Assembly: GCA_963771985.1 (NCBI GenBank)
Contig: CAVYVO010000004.1
Coordinates: 124,001 to 188,000 of the forward strand
Reading direction: 5' to 3'
Origin: Trebonia sp963771985
GTDB taxonomy: Bacteria > Actinomycetota > Actinomycetes > Streptosporangiales > Streptosporangiaceae
Length of the DNA stretch: 64,000 bases
Below, piece by piece: positions 43,774-53,197 of the stretch. Each line of letters begins with the position of its first letter. Position 1 is the first letter of the stretch. The notes under the pieces are model-generated. The model searched no databases and was not told the DNA's origin. It worked only from the letters and a program-made list of their open reading frames with translations. The position numbers and the translations under genes were made by a program.

Positions 43774-45583
43774 GTCTAGTCGCCGACGGACCTGCGACCG
43801 CGGTCACGATCGCCGCCTCAGACCTGCGCCTTGAGTCGGCGACGCGTACTACAGGCCCCGCTGACCTCGCGTTGCTGCGCTACGGGGGGGACGTCCTCGA
43901 CGAGGAGACCGCCACCCGGTCCATCACGTGGCTACTGACCACGCTTGACGATCCAACGGACTTCACCGGAAGGACTACGCCGTCTTACCGGCTAGACCTT
44001 GAGCTCATCGACGTGCTCGCCGCCGCTGTGCCAGCTGCCCCGCTCGCTACGGCAGCTGAGGTGACCGCCCGGATCGCCGATCTGCCCGCCCTCGCTGACC
44101 AGGCTCTTGCCACGGCGTGGGCACGTGCCGTGATCGCGCTACCCGAGGACGCATGGACCGCGGAGACCGCGCTGCGCGCCGGGCTGCATGCCAATGACCA
44201 TCATCCTGCACTGCGACTGCCGCTCCTCAAGGCGATCACTGCCTATGACGAAGCCGCTAGAGAGCGGCTGCTGGCAGAGGCCCGCAACGGCCTGATCGAG
44301 GCGGTGGCCAGCCTTGGTGACGTGCGGAACCTGCCTCCCGACATCGTCACCACCGCCGTTGCCGCCCTGTCCGCGACCGCCCGGCAGCGAGTTAACGACG
44401 CGCGCTCCGGCCGCTGGGATTACGGTCCGGACGTCGGCCAGGCGCTGGCAGTGCTGAACGTCTGGCACCCTGCCTCCGCCGACTGGGACTCCCTGCTCGA
44501 GCTGCTGGGCGAGGACAATGTAGGCGGCGGACACAAGATTGCCGCATTCCAGATCCTGACCTCACAGTCCGAGCGCATCCCGCAGGATGTCAGGACCCGC
44601 CTCGGCCCGATCGCGAAAGCCGTCTCAGCCAAGCCGTCCCGCCAGGACCTCCCGCCACAGATCGGCGGCGACGCCGCCGGACCTGCGGCCAACCTGGCCC
44701 TAGCGCTCGGCGTCCTCGACACCGAGTCGATGGCCGATACCCTCATCAGCCTCCTGGCGGGCGACCACGACCGCCAGGAGGCGGCTGCCCGCAACGCCCG
44801 TGGGCTCGGCAGCCCGGAAGGCATCGGCGTCCTGGCGACACTAGCCGAGTCAACCGAAACGGACGTCAGGGCAACCGCAGCCGCGAACATAGCCTCACTG
44901 GTGACGGCAGGCCACGGTAACGCCATCACCATGGCGAGCCTTCGACACTGCGTCAACGACCCGGGAACGCGCGTCCCCTCCGCCATCGCCGCAACGATCG
45001 CGAATTCGCCCACACGCTCGCCGGAAGCTCTGGAAATTCTCGCCCTGCTTCGTAGTCACCCGTCCGCCCGGGTCCGACGATTCGTGGCCAGAGCCCTCCC
45101 GCAGTAAGCGGTTGAACTACCAGGCGCGCGTGGCGACAGCGCTCGCCCGCGCGGGGCGCAGCCTGCGGTTGAGGTGAGGTATGGCCAAGTCGTGGCCCAA
45201 CTCGGGCCCCACGGAATGTGACGCACCGACGAGGGCGGAGCGCGAAAGATCCGTTCTGTGTCGTCTCGGGTCGCGAGCACGTGGTGGCTGGCGGAGCGCA
45301 TAACAGGTTGTTCTGGAGTCATCCCCATGGGGCGGGAGGCACCAGGCATTGCAGCAATTGGCTCGGTCGCCCGCAGGCCGATCAGTCTGTTCTTGGCCAG
45401 TGGTGGCCGAGATAGGGCTCTTGGAAATCTTGTGCCCAGCGGTCGAGAATCTTTGCCAGGGCGGCGGCTTGTCCGCCTCCCGCTGGCAGGTTCCTTTTCA
45501 GGACAAATACCAGGACCACGTCTCGCTCCGCAGCAAAGTCCGCCACATTCTCGGTTACGACAGCCCGGCCTTCCGCCCGGGCT

Positions 45584-47877
45584 CAGATCTCCGGCGTTAA
45601 GTTATCCACAGGACCGTGACGTGCGGTTCCGTTTCGCCCGCAATGTGCGTAATTGTTAAAACTCTGGTAGGATCGGTGGCGTGTCAGCGGCCGTTGCGGC
45701 GATCCTGGAGGGCATGCCAGAGCCCCGCGATCTCCGCATGCACGAGCACGGCGGCCGGTGCGTGATCATGGCCGGCTCGACGGTGCTGTTCGACTACGCC
45801 GCAGGGGACGCGGTGATGCGGAACATCGCGCTGTGCTCGCTGCGGCAGCTGGGGTTCCGCGGCCGGACGGTCGCCGCGGCGCTGGGCTTGTCAGAGGCGT
45901 ACGTGGCAACGCTGTACAACGCGGCGCAGCGGGACGGGTCGGCGGCGCTGGTCAAGCAGGACCGGCGCGGCACGCCGGGGAAGATCACCGCGGAGCAGTG
46001 GGAGCAGGCCCGGCAGTGGCGGGCCGGCGGCGTCAGCGACGCCGAGATCGGGCGGCGGCTGGACGTGGCGCACACGACCGTCAGCCGCGGCCTGGGACCG
46101 CGCGGGCAGGCCCCCGCAGCCGGCGGCGAACCCGGCCGGGCGCCGGCGGAATCCCTGTTCACCGAGACGGAGGCCGAGACGGAGGCCGGGGCCGGGGCCG
46201 TGGCGGCGGCTGAGCCGGCAGCGGAACCCGCGCCGGAGGCTGAGGCTGGTGCCGGGCTGCCGGCGGGCGGGCCGCCGCCGCGGCCGCAAGCGCCCCGCGG
46301 CGTGCTCACGTCCCGGTATGCCGGGTCGATGCTGCTGCACGCGTTCTTCGCGCGGGCAGCAGCCGGGACGGTGCTCGCGGACGCCGCCGCGGGACCGGCA
46401 GACGTCCGGCTGCTGACGGCCGTCAGCATGTGCTTCGCGCTGGGGGCCGCGACGACGGAGCAGTTCAAGCACCTGGCCGCCGCCGAGGCCGGGCCGCTGG
46501 CCGGGCTCGGTACGCTGCCGGGGCTGCGGGCGCTGCGCCCGGAGCTAGCCCGGATCGCCGACGCCGCCGACCCGCTGCGGCTGCAGACGCTGTTCGCGGC
46601 GGCGATGCTCGCCGCGGACCCGGTGACCTCCGGCGTCTACTACGTCGATGACCACTTCGTGCCGTACACCGGCGCGAAGCCGGTGGCAAAGGGCTGGAAC
46701 AACAAGCGGGGCCGCGCCGAGCGCGGCCGGGCGGACACCCACGTCACCGCGCATGACGGGCGGGCGGTGTGCTTCGTGTCCGGGGAGCCGTCCGGGCTGA
46801 CCGTCACGCTGCCGCTGGCGCTGGCCGAGCTGAAGAAAGCCGCCGGCCCCGGCGCGAAGATCATGGTGGGCTTCGACCGCGGCGGCGCCTACCCGCAGGT
46901 ATTCGCGCACTGCCGCGAGCAGGGCGTGCACTGGGTCACCTACCGGCGCGCCCCCCTCGCCGTCCCCGCGATGCTGCCCGTCCTCACGACGGTCACCTAC
47001 GGCGGCCGGGTCCGGCAGATCGCCTGGGCCGAGGAGACAGTGACCCTGAAGGATTACGGCGAGGCACGGCAGGTCACCTTGTTCGAGCACGGGCGGGTCG
47101 CCCTGCAGATCCTGACGTCGGACTTCGAAGCATGCCCGGCGGAGATCCTGTCCTGGCTGAAATCACGGTGGCGCGAGGAGAACTTCCTCAAGTACGCATC
47201 GGAGAACTACGGCATCGACAAGATCTGCGACTACCTCGCCGAGATCACCGAGAACACCAAGCTGACCCGCAACCCCGCCCGCGACAAGGCCAACGCCGCC
47301 GTCCGCGGCGCGGAGAAAGCCCTCGCCAGCGCCGAACGCGACTTCGCCGCCCTGCTCGCCAGCCCGGACCTCACCCCCGCGGCCAAGAACGACCGCATCC
47401 CCGGCCTGCAGGCGAAGATCACCCGCGCCCGCAAGGACCGGGCCGCCGCCGTCACCGCCCGCGGCCCGGTCCCCGCGAAACTGCCCGCCAACGTCATCGA
47501 CCCGGACGCGCAGACCGCGGTGCTGCGCGCCGGGCGGCGCGGCCTGCAGATGATCCTGCGGCTGCTGGCGCACAACGCCGAGCACTGGCTATCGGACCAC
47601 CTCAACGCCTACCTCGGTGACGACGACGAATACCGGGCCATCACCCGCGAAACCATCATCCGCGGCCTGGCCGGCACCATCACCAGCACCCCCGATGCGA
47701 TCACCGTCACCCTCGCGCGGCCCGCCTCACGGCGCATCGCCCGCGCCCTGGACCTGCTCATCGACGAGATCAACGCGACCCCGCCCGTCATGCCCGGCGA
47801 CACCCGCCCCATCACCTACCAGATCACCGCGAACCCCGGCATTTAACACACGGCGCACAACCATCGCCGGAGATCTG
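45584..47877 (+). mobile_element. Insertion sequence (2,294 bp), CAGATCTCCGG-end type, copy A
   Basis: Perfect 13-bp terminal inverted repeats CAGATCTCCGGCG (45584-45596; inverse at 47865-47877) are flanked by a 5-bp duplication GGGCT (45579-45583, 47878-47882). It carries one large transposase gene and interrupts the toxin gene. Ends are almost the same as those of the element at 53198-55494. Confidence 0.9.
45681..47846 (+). CDS. Transposase of IS copy A
   Basis: The 721-residue protein has N-terminal helix-turn-helix segments (LCSLRQLGFRGRTVAAALGL; VSDAEIGRRLDVAHTTVSRG), an Ala/Glu/Pro-rich linker (~150-210), and a core with YYVDDHFVPYTGAKPVAKGW, KIMVGFDRGGAYPQVFAHC and WLKSRWREENFLKYASENYG, consistent with a DDE-type transposase. 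A coiled segment (~515-590) precedes the conserved C-terminus. I could not assign an IS family with confidence. It shares most motifs with 53295-55463. Confidence 0.75.
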   Translation: MSAAVAAILEGMPEPRDLRMHEHGGRCVIMAGSTVLFDYAAGDAVMRNIALCSLRQLGFRGRTVAAALGLSEAYVATLYNAAQRDGSAALVKQDRRGTPGKITAEQWEQARQWRAGGVSDAEIGRRLDVAHTTVSRGLGPRGQAPAAGGEPGRAPAESLFTETEAETEAGAGAVAAAEPAAEPAPEAEAGAGLPAGGPPPRPQAPRGVLTSRYAGSMLLHAFFARAAAGTVLADAAAGPADVRLLTAVSMCFALGAATTEQFKHLAAAEAGPLAGLGTLPGLRALRPELARIADAADPLRLQTLFAAAMLAADPVTSGVYYVDDHFVPYTGAKPVAKGWNNKRGRAERGRADTHVTAHDGRAVCFVSGEPSGLTVTLPLALAELKKAAGPGAKIMVGFDRGGAYPQVFAHCREQGVHWVTYRRAPLAVPAMLPVLTTVTYGGRVRQIAWAEETVTLKDYGEARQVTLFEHGRVALQILTSDFEACPAEILSWLKSRWREENFLKYASENYGIDKICDYLAEITENTKLTRNPARDKANAAVRGAEKALASAERDFAALLASPDLTPAAKNDRIPGLQAKITRARKDRAAAVTARGPVPAKLPANVIDPDAQTAVLRAGRRGLQMILRLLAHNAEHWLSDHLNAYLGDDDEYRAITRETIIRGLAGTITSTPDAITVTLARPASRRIARALDLLIDEINATPPVMPGDTRPITYQITANPGI

Positions 47878-48012
47878 GGGCTGTCGCGGCGACTTGCGCG
47901 TCATCGACTGCCCTCAGGCCTACCTCGGTGACGTGGACGGCGTCCTGGCCGTAGGTATCGCGCAGCAGTTCAGCTACAGCGACCGGAAACATCTCATCGA
48001 TCAGAAATGATG

Positions 48013-48432
48013 TCACGCCAGGAGCGCTTCGCGTTCCTGAGCCATCCCGCGGCTCCGCTCTATCATTCTCCGGTTGCGGTCGATCCGTTCCCGGACCTCA
48101 CTGGAGTGTTCTGCGGCGTAGTCCAAGGCGATGCGGATGAGCCGGGGATGCAGATCCGATTCGGCAGCCAAGATGCTGATACGCCGTTCCTCGCTTCCCT
48201 CCAGCTCTTGCAGGCGCGCCACGACCTCCCACACATCCGGGCCGACGGCCAGTGCCGCGCGGCGGTCATGAGCGGGCCCTCGGAAAATGATTCCCGGGTA
48301 GTCGAACTGGTCAGTTCCCTCGATAATGAGCTGATCCAGCAGTGCTGTGGCGGTCATGCCCTCGCGGGCGGCACGTGATGCCAGACGAGTCCTGGCTGTG
48401 TCGCTGATCCGGAACGATGTGCTTGCGGCCAC
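48013..48432 (-). CDS. Antitoxin, RHH N-terminus with DUF433-like C-terminus
   Basis: The ~139-residue protein starts at GTG 48432 with GAAGGAGG upstream. The N-terminus (TSFRISDTARTRLASRAARE) looks like a ribbon-helix-helix DNA-binding segment. The C-terminus (RISILAAESDLHPRLIRIAL, YAAEHSSEVRERIDRN) resembles the helical domain of antitoxins paired with DUF5615 toxins. It overlaps the toxin start by four bases. Because the toxin is broken by an IS, this antitoxin is now an orphan. A TATGAT-like -10 lies upstream near 48460-48470. Confidence 0.7.
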   Translation of the reverse strand: MAASTSFRISDTARTRLASRAAREGMTATALLDQLIIEGTDQFDYPGIIFRGPAHDRRAALAVGPDVWEVVARLQELEGSEERRISILAAESDLHPRLIRIALDYAAEHSSEVRERIDRNRRMIERSRGMAQEREALLA

Positions 48433-48671
48433 GGCAGCCTCCTTCGCCCTCCAGACCATCATACCGCAACGTAGCTCTTATGCACTACAAGCGGGGGCTA
48501 GCGATCCCGGATCGACAGGTCGCGCGTATGACCCGGAGCACACCACGCCTCGCGTGTGGTGTTAAGTCTCGCGACCAGAACTGACTTGCACCCAGTGCAC
48601 AAATACCCGCCGATATGGTCGGTAACCCGGTCGCCAATGTGGCCACCCGGCCTCGTGCCGAACAGGGCAGT

Positions 48672-49145
48672 CTATATGCCGCTACGGGGAACTCGGCCGG
48701 TCGGCCGACGCCCGGATCCGCCGCAATGAGCGTGCAGCCCTCTGGCCGCCCGGCCCTTCCCTCCGGGTACTCGCCTGCCGCAGGCAGGTAAGCGTAGGTC
48801 CCGGTCTGCCTGGATGATCTCGGTTATGACGATCTCGGTGATGCGGTCGGTTTCCTGCCCGTAGGTGTTGCCTTGCCTACGGAGTTCGGCGCGTACATGG
48901 CGGGCTATGATTTCGGGTGGTGGCTCGGGCGTCTTCCTCCGCTGGTCGGAATATATGGTCCAGGCAAGAGTCGCGATCGCGACGATCAGGCTGCCGAGCG
49001 AGACTGGGTCGAGGTACTGGTCGGGCCGCTGAGTTGTTCCACTGCCCTGCAGCGCGGCTTCAACGTCGGCGGCCAAGCCGGAACTGTGCTCGGCGGCCAA
49101 ACGGTCAGCGGCGGCGCGGGCGGCGATAGCAATCAGGTCAGTCAT
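48672..49145 (-). CDS. Small single-TM protein coupled to the CHAT-NLR-like gene
   Basis: The 157-residue protein has a helical Ala-rich N-terminus (IAIAARAAADRLAAEHSSG), one clear membrane helix near residues 50-68 (SLGSLIVAIATLAWTIYSDQ), then a charged segment PEPPPEIIARHVRAELRRQG and DRITEIVITEIIQADRDLR. Its ATG overlaps the stop of the large CHAT gene (ATGA), so both are made together. The last ~40 residues are Arg/Gly-rich and may not be conserved. It is a candidate membrane effector, substrate or anchor for the CHAT protein. No family recognised. Confidence 0.65.
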   Translation of the reverse strand: MTDLIAIAARAAADRLAAEHSSGLAADVEAALQGSGTTQRPDQYLDPVSLGSLIVAIATLAWTIYSDQRRKTPEPPPEIIARHVRAELRRQGNTYGQETDRITEIVITEIIQADRDLRLPACGRRVPGGKGRAARGLHAHCGGSGRRPTGRVPRSGI

Positions 49146-52100
49146 TCGTCATCCTTGCTCTTGGATTGCCTCGCCCCACGCCGACTGGAGCTGATGTAAG
49201 TGCGTATGGCCTCGGGCAGCGGGCTGCCAGTAACTTCCTGCCAACTGGTTTCGAGAGCATGGATGCCGAGCTGGGCAGTTAGGGCCGCCAGATGCTCCGA
49301 TGCCGGGCGGGTCATCGGGTGGGGGAACTCCCGGAACATGATGGCGCACCGGATCAGCCATTCCAAGGCCTGATGGGGTTGTCCTTGCTGCTCGGCGAGT
49401 AGGCCAAGCTGCCCATAGCTGAGCGCCATGCCAGGCCGGTCCTTGAGGTCCTCCCTGATGGCCAGGGACTTGCGGTACCAGTCACCAGCCTCCTCCAGCT
49501 GTCCCCGCAGGTATGCTACATTGCCCAGCTCGTGGTAGCTGCTCGCGGCGCGCAGTCGGTCACCGAGGCCCTCAAAAATGGCCAAAGACTGGCGATGCCA
49601 GTCCTCAGCCTCGTCCAGCCGTCCTTGCAGTTTTGCGACGTTGCCGAGCTCGTGGTAGCTGAACGCCACGTGGGACCGGTCACCGAGGCTCTCGAAAATG
49701 GCCAGGGACTTGCGGTACCAGTTTTCGGCGTCCTCTAGGCGCCCACGGTCTCGAGCGACTATGCCCAGCTGATGGTAGCTGCCCGCCACCTCGAATCGGT
49801 CTTCGAGGTGTTCTGTGATGGCCAGGGATTTGCGGTGCCAGTGCTCGGCGTCTTCGAGCCGCCCCCGGTTCTGGGCGATCACACCAAGCTGGTGATAGCT
49901 GCTCGCCATGGCGGGCAGGTCTCCCAGCTGTTCTCTGATGGCGACGGACTTGCGGTACCAATCCCCAGCGTCCTCCAGCCGACCCCGCAAGTATGCGATA
50001 TTGCCGAGCTCGTGGTAGCTCCACGCTATGTAGGGCAGGTCCCCGAAGTCCTTTCTGATGGCCAGGGATTTGCGGTACCAGTCTTCGGCCTCCTCCAATC
50101 GCCCCTGGTCTCGAGCGATACTGCCGAGTTCGTGGTAACTGGTCGCCATGCCGGGCCGTTCCCCGAGGTCTTCATGGATGGCCAGGGATTTGCGGTAGCA
50201 GTCTTCGGCCTCCTCCAATCGCCCCCTCGCCGAGGCCACCACACCGAGGTTATGGAAGGCGCCGCTGATGTTCGATCGCTGCGCCTCTGAGGCAGGCAGG
50301 GCTTGGAGCAGCTCCAGGATCTGGCGATACGTGTGCTCGGCAGCATCTAGGTGCCTGGCTTTTTGCTGACGGCCAGCCCACGCGCCAGTGACGAACCGCC
50401 ACAGGTTTCCGGCTGGGGTGTCCATCCGAGGCGGGCTGCCATCGGTGCTCTGCGTTGCCAACTGCACCCGGTATGTCCATGCGTCAGCTTCGTCGTCGAG
50501 CCCCCGGGCATCCCAGTAACTGTCGAGCGGCGAGACGATCGCCCGGGCTTCGGCCCACATCTGGTGATCCACGGCGTACCCGAGCGCGGCCCCCAGAGTG
50601 CGCCGCAACAGCCCTATGCCCGCGTAGACGAATCCTGCGTCACCTGATTCGATCTGCTCGTCCAGCCAACCGCTCAAGCCCGCGCACGCGGCGACAAGGG
50701 CCCGGGTCGCCGCATCCCGCGCGCTGTCGTAGGCCTCAGGTTCCTCAGTACGCCACTGCCCAGCCAAATACGCAGGCAGGGCGGGGTGGATCCGATACAT
50801 GCCGGAGCCGAGCTTCGTAAGCAGTCCTACCCGCGCCGCATCATCCAGGGCAGCTGTCCAATCCTCGCGGCTGACCCCAGCGAACCGGCCTGGGACACCC
50901 GGCGCCTGAGAGATGCCGGAGAGGATATCGGCGTTGGCGATGCCGTGGAACAACCCGATGCCAGGCAGCAGTCGCCGCGTTTCGTCGCTGATGTGAGCAA
51001 AGGAGTAGGTAATGCTGGCCGCCATCGACGTGTTCCGGTCGCCGCCTGCATCACCCCCGGGAAGTGGGGCAGTACCGCGCAGACCCTCAAGCAGCGCATC
51101 AGGTCCATTTTCATTCAGGCGGGGCAGGATCAGCCGCATGCTCATCGGGTGCCCGTTCAACCACTCCAGCAGATCCCCGAACGCTCGCCGTTCCTGCTGC
51201 GCCGCCGCCGCGGGGTAGGGGGCTAGCAGCTCTCTGGCATGCTGCGCGGCCTCGTCCGGCGCCAGACCACCGACCTCGATGTGGTGGAAGGGGCCGAGCC
51301 AGTCCTCAGCCGTGCGGCTGACGATGACCACCCCGGCGTTGCCATTAGCAGCCAGCGAGGCCAAAAAACGCTTCAGCTTTTCGCATTCGCTGTCATCCAG
51401 GCGGGCGATCGCTCCGGTCGGATCGGGCATCGATCGGACAGTTTCGAAATTGTCCCAGATCAGCAGCCGTCGCCGCTGACCTAGCAGCCTCGCCAGTGCC
51501 CAGCTCCGATCTGCGTCATCAAGGCGAGCGAACTCGGGGCCGAAGACGCGCATGCCGATCTCGGTGATTACCCTGTCCAGTCGGAAGGATCCGACGCCGG
51601 GTTCGAAGGAATGCCACAGGACCCACTCCGGCCGGTCAACGCCGCCGGTGTCGCGCCACCATCGGCCGAATGCCTTCGCCAGCTCGGTCTTGCCGATTCC
51701 GCCCAGCCCATGCAATATGACCACCTTCTGGAGCCGCACGGCCGCATCCAGCTCCAACAGCAGGTCATCCCGACCGACAAACACCCCGCTTGGGTCCAGG
51801 CTCCCGGCCTCACTGCGTCGGCGAACGCCGGGCGCCCGCAGATCGTCCAGCAGGACCTCTAGCGACAGTTCCCCTCTAGGCCTGCGGGTCTGGACCTGCG
51901 GGAAGCGGACCTCGCGGCCCAAGTAGTGCACCGGAACCAGCCAGTCCGCCAGCGGCAGATCTCCTTTCGGGCTCGGCCGCCCGTTCGTCTCAAACAGGCG
52001 TCTGCGCCCGGCGGTGACAGCCGCAGTGATAGTCTCCCCGGCAAACAGTCGCTCATAGAACACCGCCATGAATTCGGCCGCCGCGACTGCGTACACGCTG

Positions 52101-53047
52101 TAGGCCATCGCAACCACAGCCGCGCAGCCTTCCCGCATGAGCCGGGTAGCGACTGCGGCCTCCACATCCTTGCCGACTGCTCCCGATTGGCAAGCGTTCA
52201 AAACTACCACCGGTACCCGGCCGTCCTTTAGGACCGCCGCGACCTTCGATACCGCCACTGCATCGCTGCCACCACCCGGCCGCTCGAACGCTAGCACCCC
52301 CTCTTCGCTCAGACTGTCCGTCATCCCCCGTCGACCTCCCGCACCGGCGCCTGCCTGGCGGACGGGCAAAGCTCCGTGCCCGTCGAAATGCACTAGGTGG
52401 AATGGCTGCCCCTCCGCCGCCGCCTCAGCCAGAGCGTCTCTCAGCGTGTCCAAGGTAGGAGGCCGCAGCACCACCAGGTCAACTTGGCCGCGGACCGCGT
52501 CCAAGCGTTCCAGCAGCGGGCGAGCGATCATCTGGTATCCGATGTCCCTGGTGCCCGCGGGGCGGCTGATCACCATGAGTGCCCGTAGTCGCTCCCCTGG
52601 GATAACCGCCGTCTGGGCAAGTTCCGCGGTCGGTAGAGCGCGACTCACTCCGGTCAACGTCAGCGCAGCCGGCCCAGTCGAGTCGCGCATCAGCTCCCAC
52701 GGCAACCCGAGCAGCGTCGGCGAAGCCGACCTGAAGACCAGCTCCAGCCCACGTTCCTGCGCCCGTTGGTAGGCATCGCGTGCGGGACCGGAGGCGAACA
52801 CCGAGGAGAACACTGCCTCGCCCCATCCCGCCAGTTGCGCCTCGATCTGCGGCCCCCGGTCCTCCCACACGCCGAATGGCGCTCGCAGGTAATCCTCCAG
52901 ATACCAGCGCAGATCCTCCAGCGCCTCTTCATCAAGCGGCCACACCAGCCGCGTCCGCGAGACAGCCTCTGGGAGGCAGCCGTCCGGCCAGATTCCGATA
53001 GTAACCAGCCCGCTGTCGTCCAGGTCCACCAATAGCCGGTCAGCCAC
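49142..53047 (-). CDS. CHAT peptidase - NB-ARC NTPase - TPR protein (bacterial NLR-like)
   Basis: The 1,301-residue protein has three parts. A CHAT (caspase-like) domain covers ~100-385, with the catalytic pair His224 in HFDGHGA and Cys286 in LNACQSG. A STAND/NB-ARC module follows: Walker A at ~446-455 (GLGGIGKTE), Walker B near 527-533 (RLLIWDN), and the SRT sensor near 580. A winged-helix region leads to eight 40-residue TPRs (~925-1240), typified by SYHELGNVAYLRGRLEDA. This is the layout of NLR-like defence proteins that activate a protease on sensing a trigger. GTG 53047 follows GAGGCGG. An IS lies only ~150 bp upstream. Confidence 0.9.
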   Translation of the reverse strand: MADRLLVDLDDSGLVTIGIWPDGCLPEAVSRTRLVWPLDEEALEDLRWYLEDYLRAPFGVWEDRGPQIEAQLAGWGEAVFSSVFASGPARDAYQRAQERGLELVFRSASPTLLGLPWELMRDSTGPAALTLTGVSRALPTAELAQTAVIPGERLRALMVISRPAGTRDIGYQMIARPLLERLDAVRGQVDLVVLRPPTLDTLRDALAEAAAEGQPFHLVHFDGHGALPVRQAGAGAGGRRGMTDSLSEEGVLAFERPGGGSDAVAVSKVAAVLKDGRVPVVVLNACQSGAVGKDVEAAVATRLMREGCAAVVAMAYSVYAVAAAEFMAVFYERLFAGETITAAVTAGRRRLFETNGRPSPKGDLPLADWLVPVHYLGREVRFPQVQTRRPRGELSLEVLLDDLRAPGVRRRSEAGSLDPSGVFVGRDDLLLELDAAVRLQKVVILHGLGGIGKTELAKAFGRWWRDTGGVDRPEWVLWHSFEPGVGSFRLDRVITEIGMRVFGPEFARLDDADRSWALARLLGQRRRLLIWDNFETVRSMPDPTGAIARLDDSECEKLKRFLASLAANGNAGVVIVSRTAEDWLGPFHHIEVGGLAPDEAAQHARELLAPYPAAAAQQERRAFGDLLEWLNGHPMSMRLILPRLNENGPDALLEGLRGTAPLPGGDAGGDRNTSMAASITYSFAHISDETRRLLPGIGLFHGIANADILSGISQAPGVPGRFAGVSREDWTAALDDAARVGLLTKLGSGMYRIHPALPAYLAGQWRTEEPEAYDSARDAATRALVAACAGLSGWLDEQIESGDAGFVYAGIGLLRRTLGAALGYAVDHQMWAEARAIVSPLDSYWDARGLDDEADAWTYRVQLATQSTDGSPPRMDTPAGNLWRFVTGAWAGRQQKARHLDAAEHTYRQILELLQALPASEAQRSNISGAFHNLGVVASARGRLEEAEDCYRKSLAIHEDLGERPGMATSYHELGSIARDQGRLEEAEDWYRKSLAIRKDFGDLPYIAWSYHELGNIAYLRGRLEDAGDWYRKSVAIREQLGDLPAMASSYHQLGVIAQNRGRLEDAEHWHRKSLAITEHLEDRFEVAGSYHQLGIVARDRGRLEDAENWYRKSLAIFESLGDRSHVAFSYHELGNVAKLQGRLDEAEDWHRQSLAIFEGLGDRLRAASSYHELGNVAYLRGQLEEAGDWYRKSLAIREDLKDRPGMALSYGQLGLLAEQQGQPHQALEWLIRCAIMFREFPHPMTRPASEHLAALTAQLGIHALETSWQEVTGSPLPEAIRTYISSSRRGARQSKSKDDE

Positions 53048-53197
53048 TCGCCGCCTCTAATCCTGCAATCTGCCCAGACGGGACAAAGTCCCTCTCCCCG
53101 GAAACCACCCATCCGCTCTCGGCCTCGAGCCGATCGCCACCGCGCATTGTCAGCGTAGACCGGAAAATAGGCACATAAAAGTACGTGCGCAAGGTCC

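Larger units (their letters stand above)
40431..45107 (+). pseudogene. DUF4365 nuclease-like / HEAT-like protein split by an IS
   Basis: The gene is interrupted at 41914-43773. Deleting the IS and one 8-bp duplication (GTCTAGTC) restores a continuous 938-residue protein reading AVRRLVADGPATAVTI across the join. The N-terminal ~150 residues resemble DUF4365, with an E34, D43 (GTDLFV), Q63-K65 (GVQVKS) pattern of a PD-(D/E)XK nuclease. The middle is helical (TPR-like; DEAVELLEEELGRDECE). The C-terminal ~400 residues are HEAT-like helices, ending ARVRRFVARALPQ-like (HPSARVRRFVARALPQ). Such combinations occur in phage-defence proteins. The plus-strand frame stays open across the inverted IS, but a chimeric protein is unlikely to function. 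Confidence 0.8.
45382..48016 (-). pseudogene. DUF5615 PIN-like toxin gene split by an IS
   Basis: The first 139 bases (48016 down to 47878) encode VTSFLIDEMFPVAVAELLRD, then HVTEVGLRAVDDAQVAATA. The rest (45583 down to 45382) encodes RAEGRAVVTENVADFAAERD through to HHWPRTD. Removing the IS and one GGGCT copy gives a continuous 111-residue DUF5615 (Mut7-C/PIN-like) protein of the kind that acts as an RNase toxin. GTG 48016 overlaps the antitoxin stop (GTGA), the usual toxin-antitoxin arrangement. The IS separates the acidic active-site residues, so the toxin is inactivated. Confidence 0.85.

Noticed and set aside
39672..45107. A single 1,811-residue plus-strand frame
   Set aside because: It joins an integrase relic, the 5' part of the DUF4365 gene, the antisense of an IS and the 3' part of the gene. 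The IS happens to have no stop in that frame and its length (1,860 bp with one duplication) is divisible by three.
49340..50300. Regular 120-bp repeats resembling a CRISPR array
   Set aside because: The repeats are contiguous, without unique spacers, and translate into TPR units in frame.
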